A stretch of DNA of 64,000 nt from Anaerolineales bacterium (GTDB lineage Bacteria > Chloroflexota > Anaerolineae > 4572-78 > J111), in contig JABTUK010000002.1 in NCBI GenBank assembly GCA_015075405.1, positions 372,001-436,000 on the forward strand, written 5' to 3'. Shown here piece after piece: positions 57,901 to 64,000 of the stretch. The translations under genes were made by a program, and so were the position numbers. Below the pieces are notes generated by a model. It was not told where the DNA came from. It made no database searches and saw nothing but the letters and a program-made list of their open reading frames with translations. Numbering within the stretch: position 1 is the first letter of the stretch; each line of letters opens with the position of its first letter.

Positions 57901-58022
57901 GGGGCGGCGCGTTCCCCTATAATGGTTGGTATGTTCGCTGCGCCGTCCGCTTCGGGGACAACCCGGACTTCAGGAATTTCAATATCGGTTTTCGGGTGGC
58001 GTGGGTGGCGTCCCCATTGTAA
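54939..58022 (+). CDS. NACHT-SUMF1 protein, probable conflict-system sensor with DGR-like tail
   Basis: 1027 residues. N-terminus (1-110): helical start, then SVTIGDVAGGIVGSIIAGRD, a Gly-rich beta region seen in STAND proteins. NACHT NTPase from about 190: Walker A LLGDPGSGKST (196-206), Walker B LLLLDGLDEVP (about 310-320), and LAPFSRGQIRRFVEGWY. Winged-helix/superstructure to about 600. Residues about 780-1025 form a formylglycine-generating-enzyme (SUMF1) domain: LPTERQWEKAARGG, GVEDLAGNVWEWCRTRY, RVLRGG. Only one Cys is near the active-site region, so it probably does not oxidise Cys; the C-type-lectin-like fold would bind a ligand. Two word repeats are translated between domains (about 628-650 and 745-775). 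ATG follows AATAAAGGATAAAATACC. Confidence 0.87.
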   Translation: MTDFQALLTKLHQNLAVLQEREAKFGGQAPLELLNQINDHETAIGLTEQARQGRLAESDWREAMKPLLVAIENRTGEASSVTIGDVAGGIVGSIIAGRDVNIHLRAEPDSTALREAYLNRLLERCRFLSLSGIDRRAASVQSDARLHLSAVYTALLTYGLEEPGRETAVAASLGPTREVRHTPALAQLDRHPRLVLLGDPGSGKSTLVDFVSMCLAGEALGHAQANLALLTAPLSDDDDAEKEAQPQPWRHGPLLPVPVILRDFAARGLPPPGQPASAEHLWRFIAAELKTAALGAFARPLAETLHKQGGLLLLDGLDEVPEADQRRAQLKAAVEDFARTFTRCRILVTSRTYAYQKQDWRLTGFAEAVLAPFSRGQIRRFVEGWYRHMVELRGLHPDDAAGRAEQLKAAIFTSERLSELAARPLLLTLMASLHAWRGGTLPEKREELYADTVDLLLDWWESPKTVKNPAGQAVVLQPSLAEWLAVDRERVRALLNELAYAAHAGQPDLAGTADVAEDALVGGLLRLSQNPDLKPARLVEYLSQRAGLLLPRGLGVYTFPHRTFQEYLAACHLTDADFPDRVADLARTEPNRWREVALLAGAKAGRGSAFAVWALIEALCYRDLTPHPPLLKGEGEKKGEGEKKGEGESFDQTDAWGGLLAGQLLLETTNLSQLSPRHRPKIERIRAWLVAIMEQALLPAVERAAAGNILAQLPPPAERDLSGLEDLAGLVIGGDPRGGVGLRPWPSPSPLTPLPEGEEDSHLPSPFGRGAGGEGLLPDILWCDIPAGPFLMGEGDEQRQVDLPAFRISRYPITQAQYSAFVADGGYTDRWRQCWTEEGWQNKGSRQEPRHFGGVFGLPNHPVVGVTWYEAAAFCRWLTFCLQSSGDLPLDQEISLPTERQWEKAARGGLEKGAARIYPWGDEPDPNRANYDDAKIGATSAVGCFPGGASPDGVEDLAGNVWEWCRTRYREPENETLEGGNDVPRVLRGGAFPYNGWYVRCAVRFGDNPDFRNFNIGFRVAWVASPL
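56805..56885. repeat. Word repeat inside the NACHT-SUMF1 gene, 1
   Basis: CCCCCCACCCCCCTCTCC followed by GGAGAGGGGGAGAAGAAA repeated three times, an 18-base unit built from GGAGAGG- and GAGAAGA-type words. Reads KGEGEKKGEGEKKGEGES. Confidence 0.8.
57172..57268. repeat. Word repeat inside the NACHT-SUMF1 gene, 2
   Basis: CCCTCACCCTCACCCCTAA and CCCTCTCCCAGAGGGAGAGG with CTCCCTTTGGGAGAGG, a hairpin of CTCTCCC/GGGAGAG units translated in frame between the helical region and the SUMF1 domain. Confidence 0.8.
57886..58020 (+). other. Candidate DGR variable repeat at the 3' end of the NACHT-SUMF1 gene
   Basis: From RVLRGG to the stop the protein follows the pattern of DGR variable proteins, where Asn codons (AAC/AAT) of a template are changed to other residues while the frame words VRCA, NPD, R and NIGFR stay fixed. 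Here the changeable places hold Phe, Pro, Tyr, Gly, Trp, Val, Asp (for example TTC, TAT, GGT, GTC, GAC: codons one or two A-to-N changes from AAC/AAT). No reverse transcriptase or template is in this window, so this is an inference from pattern only. Confidence 0.45.
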
Positions 58023-58096
58023 CTCTGGACTCTGAACCCTCTGAACTCTGAGGGGAGGGGTTTGGGGAGGGGAAACCACATCCGGTATGCCAATGC

Positions 58097-58280
58097 GAGA
58101 ATGTTCGGAAACTGTTTCGTTTTGCTGAATCGCCCCGGCATGAATGCCAGGGCTAAGGAACAGCGCCGGGTTAACCCGGCTTAAAGCCCGATTCATCGGG
58201 CGCTGTTAAATAGTCCGGCGACTTCATCGCCGGACGAGCGCCGGCAGCAAGGGTGTCTGTGGGAGTTTCCGAACGCTCTC
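58097..58280. repeat. MITE-like palindromic element, family A, copy 3
   Basis: 184 bp, reverse complement of the element at 30220-30401. Terminal inverted repeats GAGAATGTTCGGAAACT and AGTTTCCGAACGCTCTC are clearer than in copy 1. Same internal palindromes in the same order (GCATTCATGCC, CGGGTTAACCCGG, GCCCGATTCATCGGGC, GTCCGGCGACTTCATCGCC). No gene. Confidence 0.87.
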
Positions 58281-58310
58281 ATGAAGGCTGATAAACGCAG
58301 ATTTATGTCC

Positions 58311-58627
58311 TGTTCACAAACACGTTGAATTTTATCCCCGGTCTAAAGCGCGAGGCTGAAGCGATTCTGTTGGCAAACTCAAATTTGAGCCGGAGGAGCG
58401 TGAGGCTAAAGGGTAGTATTGCAAATTGTGTGTAAAAACCTGATTCCCTTGAGAGGGATGAGCAAATTACACAACTTTCGACATACCGCCGGCTAAAGCC
58501 GTCACGCTGAAAGAGCAAAGCTCTTCGAGCTAAGATTCAGCCCGTGAGGGCTTCGCTCTCTCAGGCCGACGGCTTTAGCCTCGGACACCTGGCCGCACAG
58601 CCGAAGTTTGCAATATCTTTGTGAACA
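58311..58627. repeat. Nested palindromic element with TGTTCACAAA ends
   Basis: Perfect 10-base terminal inverted repeats (58311-58320, 58618-58627). Inside them TATTGCAAA (58417-58425) and TTTGCAATA (58607-58615), then GGCTAAAGCCGTC (58491-58503) and GACGGCTTTAGCC (58568-58580), then TTGTGTGTAA/TTACACAA. Four nested layers in 317 bp with no gene. Together with family A copy 3 it fills the 687-base gap before the GT2 gene; a half copy of the CATGTCATT element lies at 58655-58690. Confidence 0.82.
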
Positions 58628-58709
58628 CCACAATTTTTGAATAAATGTAACTTTAAAGGGATTTCTCCCTTCGGTCGAAATGACATGGAGCTAACAAGGT
58701 AAAATTCTC

Positions 58710-59435
58710 ATGACTCAATCACCTCCCCAAATCTCCATCATCCTGCCGACCTACAACGAAGCCGGCAATATCGAACCGTTGATTGAGCGTACCCTGGCCG
58801 CGCTGGGCGACATCCCCGGCGGGGTCGAGGTGGTAGTGGTGGACGATAACTCGCCGGATGGGACGTGGCAGTTGGTGGCGGCCAAAGCTGCCGCCGATAG
58901 CCGGGTGCGGCTGATCCATCGAACCAGTGAAAAAGGGCTGACCAGCGCCATCAGCCGGGGCATCCGCGAGGCGCGGGGGCAGTGGGTCGGCTGGATGGAC
59001 TGCGATTTGAGTATGCCCCCGGAAGAATGGCCGCGCCTGGCCGAGGCGTTGGCTCAGGGCGCAGGCATGGCCGTTGGCTCGCGCTATGTGCCCGGCGGGG
59101 CGGATGTGGCTCACTCCTGGACGGGGCGCACCTTTTCGCGGGTGATCAACATTTGGGCCGGGCTGGTGCTGGATTGGGGAATCAAAGATTACACCAGCGG
59201 TTTTATTTTGGGCCGCAAAGAAATTTTTGCTAAAATCAATCTGCGCGGTGATTACGGCGAGTACTGTATTGACCTGCTCTACCGGACCAAAAAGGCCGGT
59301 TATACCATCCGCGAACTGCCCTACCACTGCGTCCCCCGTGAGGCCGGCGAAAGCAAAACAGCGACCAATATGTGGGGGTATCTCACCCGCGGCGTTAATT
59401 ATGTCAAAACTATATGGCGCTTAAGGTTTGAATAA
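58710..59435 (+). CDS. GT2 polyprenol-phosphate mannosyltransferase (DPM1-like)
   Basis: 241 residues, all catalytic, no C-terminal membrane segment. ISIILPTYNEAGNIEPLIER opens the GT-A fold, VVVDDNSPDGTW (about 43-54) gives the nucleotide-sugar Asp pair, GWMDCDLSMPPEEW the second Asp, and DYTSGFILGRKEIFAKINL plus EYCIDLLYRTKKAGYTIREL the acceptor region. It should move mannose or glucose from GDP/UDP-sugar to polyprenyl phosphate, feeding the large GT-C-like membrane proteins at 44-53 kb. The stop lies two bases before the next start, so they share an operon. No good SD: the ATG follows GGTAAAATTCTC. Confidence 0.9.
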   Translation: MTQSPPQISIILPTYNEAGNIEPLIERTLAALGDIPGGVEVVVVDDNSPDGTWQLVAAKAAADSRVRLIHRTSEKGLTSAISRGIREARGQWVGWMDCDLSMPPEEWPRLAEALAQGAGMAVGSRYVPGGADVAHSWTGRTFSRVINIWAGLVLDWGIKDYTSGFILGRKEIFAKINLRGDYGEYCIDLLYRTKKAGYTIRELPYHCVPREAGESKTATNMWGYLTRGVNYVKTIWRLRFE

Positions 59436-59437
59436 AA

Positions 59438-61213
59438 ATGTTACCCGATCCAGATAAACTTAGTATCAACGCAGCCTTGCAGGATTTCTACCGGGCGCGC
59501 AGCCGGGCGACGTTGGAAGAAATCATGGCCAATCTGACCGGCAGATCGGTCCAACTGCTCTCGTATGACGATGTTCGGGCCAAACTGAAGGCGACCGGCA
59601 GTTCGTCGCGGGGGGTGCGAGAGATCCCGCTGGATGCGATTGTCGGCAGTGTGGGCCGCTACACCGATTTTACCCGCCACTTTCTGCCCCGCCACAACAC
59701 CGATGCTCACCGTTGGGCCGGGGTGCAACTGGCCGCAACGGGCCTGGTCGGCCTGCCGCCGATTGAGGTTTACCAGATTGGCGACGTCTATTTTGTGCTG
59801 GACGGCAATCACCGGGTCTCGGTGGCCCGCCAGTTAGGGGCAACCCACATCGAAGCCAATGTGACTGAAGTGCATACCAAAGTGCCGCTGACCCCGGATG
59901 TCCGGCCCGACGACCTGATTATCAAGGCCCGCCATGCTGACTTTTTGGAGCGGACGAAACTGGATGAAACGCGTCCCGGCCTGGATTTGAACGTGACCGC
60001 GCCGGGGCAGTACCGGGTGTTGGATCAGCAGATCGAAGGGCAGCGGGATTACCTGGCCCGGCAGCAGGGGCGCGACGTATCGCTCCAAGAAGCCGCCGCC
60101 GACTGGTACGATCAGGTTTATCTGCCGGTGATCGAGGTCATTCGGGCGCAGGGAATTTTGCCCGATTTTCCGGGGCGGACCGAAACCGACCTGTACGTGT
60201 GGCTGTCGCAGCACCGGGAATCGCTACAGCAGGAATTGGGCTGGCAGGTCAGGCCGGAAGCCGCCCTTTCTAACCTGGCCAGCCAGTTCAGCTCAAGGCC
60301 AAAACGGGTGATGGCCCGCGTTGGGGGACAGTTGTGGGAGGCAGTTGTGCCCGACCCCCTGGAATCCGGCCCGGCCCCCGGCCAGTGGCGGCGAGAAGCG
60401 GTGGAACCGCGCCGGGGTGAACGGCTCTTTAGCCATATTCTGGTGGCCCTGGATGGCGCTGCCGGAGGCTGGCTGGCTTTGGAGTATGCCCTGGCCGTGG
60501 CTCAGCGCGAGGAAGGGCGGGTTTTTGGTTTGCACGTTACCGCCACGGACGCGCTGCGGGAAACGCCCCAGATCGAGGCGCTGCAAGCTGAATTTCGCCG
60601 CCGCTGCGCTGAGGCCGGCGTGCCGGCTGAGTTTGCTCTCGAAACCGGGCCGGTAGCCCGCAAGATTTGCGAGCGGGCCTGGTGGGCCGATTTGGTTACG
60701 GTCAGTCTGACCCATCCACCGGCGGCGCAAATAATGGCCCGGCTGGGGTCGGGGTTTCGGACCCTGATCCATCGCTGCGCCCGGCCGGTGCTGGCGGCGC
60801 CTACCTTTGCCGGGACAGCGGTTAACTCAGACAGCCCCACCCGTAAATTAGATCAAGCTATGCTGGCCTACGACGGCAGCCCCAAAGCCCAGGAAGCTCT
60901 GTTTGTGGCGGCCTATTTGGCCGGCCGCTGGCGCATCCCGCTGGTGGTCTTGTCGGTCACAGAGAAAAATGAGGTTATGCCGGAAACGTTGGCTCAGGCC
61001 CAGGCTTATCTGGAGAGTCGAAATGTCCCGGCCACCTTTATAAGCGAAAGCGGGCCGGTGGTCGAGACTATTCTGCAAACGGCAGCCGCTCAGCACGCTA
61101 ATCTCATGATTATGGGCGGATATGGTCTTAATCCGATGCTGGAAGTGGTGCTGGGCAGTTCGGTTGAGCAGATTCTACGCCAGACCTCTCAACCCCTCTT
61201 GATTTGCCGTTAG
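59438..61213 (+). CDS. ParB-like domain fused to two universal-stress domains
   Basis: 591 residues. Residues about 60-135 are ParB/sulfiredoxin-like: REIPLDAIVGSVGRYTDFTR, VYFVLDGNHRVSVARQLGAT (the GxxR-type nucleotide box is GNHR) and IEANV. After a helical linker (to about 320) come two UspA domains: HILVALDGAAGGWLALEYAL then ALDG... and a second, QAMLAYDGSPKAQEALFVAA ending IMGGYGLNPMLEVVLGSSVE, with the ATP loop GX2GX9GS nearly intact in the second (GGYGLNPMLEVVLGSS) but not in the first. Known parts, unusual combination. Probably a nucleotide-sensing regulator acting in the cytoplasm. Two-base gap to the GT2 gene. Confidence 0.83.
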   Translation: MLPDPDKLSINAALQDFYRARSRATLEEIMANLTGRSVQLLSYDDVRAKLKATGSSSRGVREIPLDAIVGSVGRYTDFTRHFLPRHNTDAHRWAGVQLAATGLVGLPPIEVYQIGDVYFVLDGNHRVSVARQLGATHIEANVTEVHTKVPLTPDVRPDDLIIKARHADFLERTKLDETRPGLDLNVTAPGQYRVLDQQIEGQRDYLARQQGRDVSLQEAAADWYDQVYLPVIEVIRAQGILPDFPGRTETDLYVWLSQHRESLQQELGWQVRPEAALSNLASQFSSRPKRVMARVGGQLWEAVVPDPLESGPAPGQWRREAVEPRRGERLFSHILVALDGAAGGWLALEYALAVAQREEGRVFGLHVTATDALRETPQIEALQAEFRRRCAEAGVPAEFALETGPVARKICERAWWADLVTVSLTHPPAAQIMARLGSGFRTLIHRCARPVLAAPTFAGTAVNSDSPTRKLDQAMLAYDGSPKAQEALFVAAYLAGRWRIPLVVLSVTEKNEVMPETLAQAQAYLESRNVPATFISESGPVVETILQTAAAQHANLMIMGGYGLNPMLEVVLGSSVEQILRQTSQPLLICR

Positions 61214-61237
61214 TAAGCATCCAAAAATTACTTCCCG

Positions 61238-61298
61238 TTTTAAGTTCCTATCAGTTCCCTTAGTTCCCTCGGAACTTGGGGGAACTTGGGGGAACTTA
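61238..61298. repeat. Intergenic word-repeat element, GGAACTNNN family
   Basis: AAGTTCCTATCAGTTCCCTTAGTTCCC and then GGAACTTGGGGGAACTTGGGGGAACTT; nonamer to decamer spacing, arms complementary. Same family as 11849-11910. Confidence 0.75.
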
Positions 61299-61318
61299 TT
61301 TTTAGACGATCACTTAGA

Positions 61319-61347
61319 TATACACCGTCTCTTTCTTGTGGTATAAT
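61319..61347 (+). promoter_or_regulatory. Promoter for the histidine kinase operon
   Basis: TATACA (61319-61324), 17-base spacer, perfect TATAAT (61342-61347), about 150 bases upstream of the kinase ATG. The long leader has no obvious fold. Confidence 0.5.
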
Positions 61348-61496
61348 CAGATTAACTGCTATTTCTATCAAACGATGCAAGCCGCTATGATCCACTGTTT
61401 TAACCTCTCATCCCAATCATATGTTCGATACTTTTAGAACTTAACTAACCGATCCATTGGCCTGGAGCGAATTCCGCAGCAAAAGGGGGGAAACTT

Positions 61497-63035
61497 ATGC
61501 TGCCCTATCCATCCAACGAGGGTGTAAAGCCTGAGATAAGCCTGCGCGAGAATGAGACTATTCTGCATGGGTTGTTTGAATATGCCCCTGACGCAATTGT
61601 GGTGGTAAATAATGAAGGCGTTATTACCCGGGTTAATGCCCGAGCTGAAACTATGTTCGGCTACTCGCGGGCTGAATTACAGGGCCAGCCGCTTGGCCTG
61701 CTGCTGCCAGAGCGTTTCAGGGAGCGGCATATGGCGCATCGTACCCGCTACATGGCTGAGCCGCGCATGCGTTCGATGGGGGCCGACCTGGAGCTGTTTG
61801 CCCGGCGCAAGGATGGCAGCGAGTTTGCGGTAGATATTATGCTCAGCCCCTTGACGACGGCCGAGGGAATTATTGCCGTTGTCCGTGATATTAGCGAACA
61901 AAAGCGGGCTGAGGCTCTTTTTCGCGGACTGTTGGAGTCTGCGCCGGATGCTATGGTGATTGTTGAACAGGACGGCCGCATCGTTCTGGTCAACTCACAA
62001 ACTGAGCGTTTATTTGGTTATACCAGAGAGGAACTGCTGGGGCAAAGTGTTGAAATACTGGTGCCAGAGCGTTTTCGGGTTAATCACGCCCGTCATCGGT
62101 TGCGCTATTTTGCCGAGTTGCGCGTCCGGCCCATGGGCGCGGGCCTGGAATTATACGGTCTGCGCCGGGATGGGAGTGAGTTTCCGATTGAAATTAGTCT
62201 CAGCCCGCTCAAAACCGCGCAAGAAACTCTGGTCATCAGCGCCATCCGCGATGTGACCGAACGCAAACGGTTTGAACAGGCGCTGCGCGAGAAAAATATC
62301 GAGCTGGAAAAAGCCAACCGGGCCAAAGATAATTTCCTGGCCAGTATGAGCCACGAGTTACGCACTCCGCTTAACGCCATCATCGGCTTTACCGGCACTT
62401 TGCTGATGAAACTGCCCGGTCCCCTTACCCATGACCAGGAAAAACAACTACGGATCATTCAGAACAGCGCCAGACACCTCCTGTCGTTGATCAACGACTT
62501 GCTTGATCTGACTAAAATTGAATCAGGTAAGGTGGAACTCAACTTTGAGCCGGTGGTTTGCCAGACAATGGCCCAAGAAGTTGTCAATGCCCTGCGCCCG
62601 CTGGCTGAAGATAAACATCTAATCTTTGAGGCCAATATGCCACCCCAGGATTTTACAGTTTTAACAGACCGGCGCGCCCTCCATCAAATCCTGTTGAATT
62701 TAGCCAATAATGCCCTCAAATTTACCGAGCAGGGCGGGGTTCAGCTTGAAATGGCCCGACGCCAAACGAAAGGGCAGGTGTTCATCGAGATTAGCCTGGT
62801 AGACAGCGGGATTGGCATTGCTCCGGAAAATCAGAGTAAATTGTTTCAGGCGTTTTCGCAGCTAGACTCATCGGCCACGCGCCGCTTTGAGGGGACCGGA
62901 CTGGGCCTCCACCTCAGCCAAAAGTTGGCCCACTTGCTCGGCGGCCGGATCGAATTTAGCAGCGTTTATGGTCAGGGCAGTCGCTTTACGCTGGTGATTC
63001 CTGAACAGGGGCGAGCTAACAAGCAGATGGACTGA
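61497..63035 (+). CDS. PAS-PAS sensor histidine kinase
   Basis: 512 residues, no membrane helix, so a cytoplasmic sensor. PAS 1 about 22-135 (LFEYAPDAIVVVNNEGVITR), PAS 2 about 142-258 (LLESAPDAMVIVEQDGRIVL); both are alike in length and wording, so tandem duplication. HisKA at FLASMSHELRTPLNAIIGF with phospho-His286, then HATPase_c: N box ILLNLANNALKFT, G1 VDSGIGIAPEN, F box, G2 FEGTGLGLHLS. GGGGGGAAACTT provides the ribosome site. It passes phosphate to the response regulators that follow. Confidence 0.93.
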   Translation: MLPYPSNEGVKPEISLRENETILHGLFEYAPDAIVVVNNEGVITRVNARAETMFGYSRAELQGQPLGLLLPERFRERHMAHRTRYMAEPRMRSMGADLELFARRKDGSEFAVDIMLSPLTTAEGIIAVVRDISEQKRAEALFRGLLESAPDAMVIVEQDGRIVLVNSQTERLFGYTREELLGQSVEILVPERFRVNHARHRLRYFAELRVRPMGAGLELYGLRRDGSEFPIEISLSPLKTAQETLVISAIRDVTERKRFEQALREKNIELEKANRAKDNFLASMSHELRTPLNAIIGFTGTLLMKLPGPLTHDQEKQLRIIQNSARHLLSLINDLLDLTKIESGKVELNFEPVVCQTMAQEVVNALRPLAEDKHLIFEANMPPQDFTVLTDRRALHQILLNLANNALKFTEQGGVQLEMARRQTKGQVFIEISLVDSGIGIAPENQSKLFQAFSQLDSSATRRFEGTGLGLHLSQKLAHLLGGRIEFSSVYGQGSRFTLVIPEQGRANKQMD

Positions 63036-63048
63036 TAGGAGGTTGGTT

Positions 63049-63411
63049 ATGGCCCGAATTTTAATTGTGGAAGATAACGAAACCAACCTGGAATTGATAA
63101 CCTATCTCCTGGAAGCTTTTGGTCATATCTCGCTGATCGCCCGTGACGGCCAGGAAGCTTTGCAGGTAGTCCAGCGCGACTTGCCAGATTTAATCCTGGC
63201 AGATGTACACATGCCCAAAATGGATGGCTACGAGCTGGCCCGGCAGCTTAAAAGCAATCCGGTCTACCGGGCCATTCCTTTGGTGGCGGTCACATCCCTG
63301 GCCATGGTGGCTGATCGGGATAAAGCTTTGGCCGCTGGATTCGACGGCTATATCGCTAAACCCATTGATCCTGAAACCTTAGTCATACAGGTAGAAAGTT
63401 TTTTGCGATGA
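63049..63411 (+). CDS. Single-domain response regulator
   Basis: 121 residues, receiver only. Acidic pocket Glu8/Asp9 (ILIVEDNETN), phospho-Asp52 (ILADVHMPKMDG), switch Thr in VAVTSLAM and Lys in YIAKPIDPETL. This is the DivK/CheY kind that relays or reports phosphorylation without DNA binding. ATG 63049 has TAGGAGGTTGGTT upstream; the frame begins six bases earlier. It follows the kinase by 13 bases. Confidence 0.93.
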   Translation: MARILIVEDNETNLELITYLLEAFGHISLIARDGQEALQVVQRDLPDLILADVHMPKMDGYELARQLKSNPVYRAIPLVAVTSLAMVADRDKALAAGFDGYIAKPIDPETLVIQVESFLR

Positions 63412-63418
63412 GGCAACC

Positions 63419-64000
63419 ATGGCTACCATCTTAATTGCTGACGATAGCTTTACTAACCGTGAATTTTTAGTAACACTGTTGGGGTATGGCGGCCACCGCC
63501 TCTTAGAAGCGGCTGATGGCAGCGAGGCGCTGAACCTGGCCCGCGCCGAACAGCCTGACCTGATCATTGCTGACATTCTAATGCCGACCATGGATGGCTA
63601 CGAATTTGTGCGCCAACTGCGAGCCGATCCGGCTGTTACTCAAACGGTAGTTATTTTTTACACGGCTCACTATCTTGAACGCGAAGCGCAAGCGCTGGCT
63701 GAGTCTTGCGGCGTAGCTCATATCCTCTTCAAACCTTCCGAACCGGAAGAGGTGCTGCGCATTGTAGACAAGGCCCTGGGGCTAATTCCCTCTCCAGCGG
63801 AGTCCACTGCTATGAGTAGCACCCCAATTGGGCCAGAGTTGGAAGATGGGGCTGCCTTTGACCGGGAACATCTACGGTTGCTTACCGACAAGTTGTCACA
63901 AAAGACCAATGAACTGCGGGCAATCAACCAGCGTTTAACGGCGCTGATCGAACTCGGCCAGCAGTTAGTGCTGGAACAGGATTCTCACCTGATCCTCGAA
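63419..64000 (+). CDS. Response regulator, probably hybrid, 3' partial
   Basis: ATG 63419, eight bases after the previous stop; 194 codons to the window end with no stop. Receiver with Asp8/Asp9 (ILIADDSFTN), phospho-Asp52 (IIADILMPTMDG) and Lys in HILFKPSEPEE. From about residue 125 on, acidic linker, then LLTDKLSQKTNELRAINQRL coiled coil and ALIELGQQLVLEQDSHLIL, which is the usual lead-in to a GAF domain. So the full protein is likely receiver-GAF-kinase or receiver-GAF-GGDEF. Third member of the kinase operon. Confidence 0.88.
   Translation, partial: MATILIADDSFTNREFLVTLLGYGGHRLLEAADGSEALNLARAEQPDLIIADILMPTMDGYEFVRQLRADPAVTQTVVIFYTAHYLEREAQALAESCGVAHILFKPSEPEEVLRIVDKALGLIPSPAESTAMSSTPIGPELEDGAAFDREHLRLLTDKLSQKTNELRAINQRLTALIELGQQLVLEQDSHLILE

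Overview
The window looks like chromosomal DNA of a GC-rich, probably filamentous or biofilm-forming member of the Chloroflexota (Anaerolineae-like). The reasons are lineage habits rather than a marker gene: a lipoprotein solute-binding protein with a Val/Glu linker ending in VVVTATPEPG, giant PTPS-related membrane proteins, a BTAD/NB-ARC/TPR regulator, a NACHT-SUMF1 protein, DUF5996 and TIGR03936 proteins, LysM proteins with the CIP-type end, and a very high load of short-word inverted repeats between genes. No rRNA, tRNA, phage or CRISPR was seen.

Layout. 1-7.3 kb: a peptide/nickel-type ABC importer operon (binding protein, two permeases, two ATPases) ending with a C45-type acyltransferase/amidase. 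7.3-11.8 kb: LysM protein, a helical unknown, metallophosphoesterase, hotdog thioesterase, alpha/beta hydrolase. 11.9-25.8 kb: an accessory-looking region with four paralogous B12-binding radical SAM genes, a class V aminotransferase, two acetyltransferase-like genes, a GH3-family acyl-adenylating enzyme, a MazF-type and a broken HigBA toxin-antitoxin module, an S23-type four-helix-bundle gene and an AT-rich orphan. This may be a natural-product or lipid-modifying cluster. 25.8-26.3 kb: a gene-free stretch with promoter, several hairpins and a strong terminator, best read as a structured small RNA. 26.3-30.1 kb: hpt, a nuclease-fold protein and a cytidylate-kinase-like gene on the minus strand, then DUF5996, Nudix and a TIGR03936 protein. 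30.2-44.6 kb: a Met-rich protein that splits a LysM domain, aldo/keto reductase with a divergent AraC regulator, sugar acetyltransferase, MFS carrier, methyltransferases, a 1224-residue SARP-like regulator, a TPM protein and a free-standing GyrA C-terminal propeller. 44.6-53.2 kb: three very large polytopic membrane proteins, probably lipid-linked glycosyltransferases. 53.3-58 kb: PAC2 protein, a RAYT transposase framed by its REP hairpins, and a NACHT-SUMF1 protein whose tail resembles a diversity-generating-retroelement target. 58.7-64 kb: a GT2 dolichol-phosphate-mannose-synthase-like enzyme, a ParB-like/universal-stress fusion, and a PAS histidine kinase with two response regulators (the last runs off the window).

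Two themes run through everything. First, nearly every intergenic gap carries a hairpin whose arms are tandem copies of a 6-9 base word (mostly 7), with a different word at each site; the same words also sit inside reading frames and are translated. Second, longer palindromic elements with terminal inverted repeats (about 60-320 bp) recur at 25.8, 28.0, 30.2, 34.9, 42.4 and 58.1-58.6 kb. All functions are read from sequence by eye; no database search was run.
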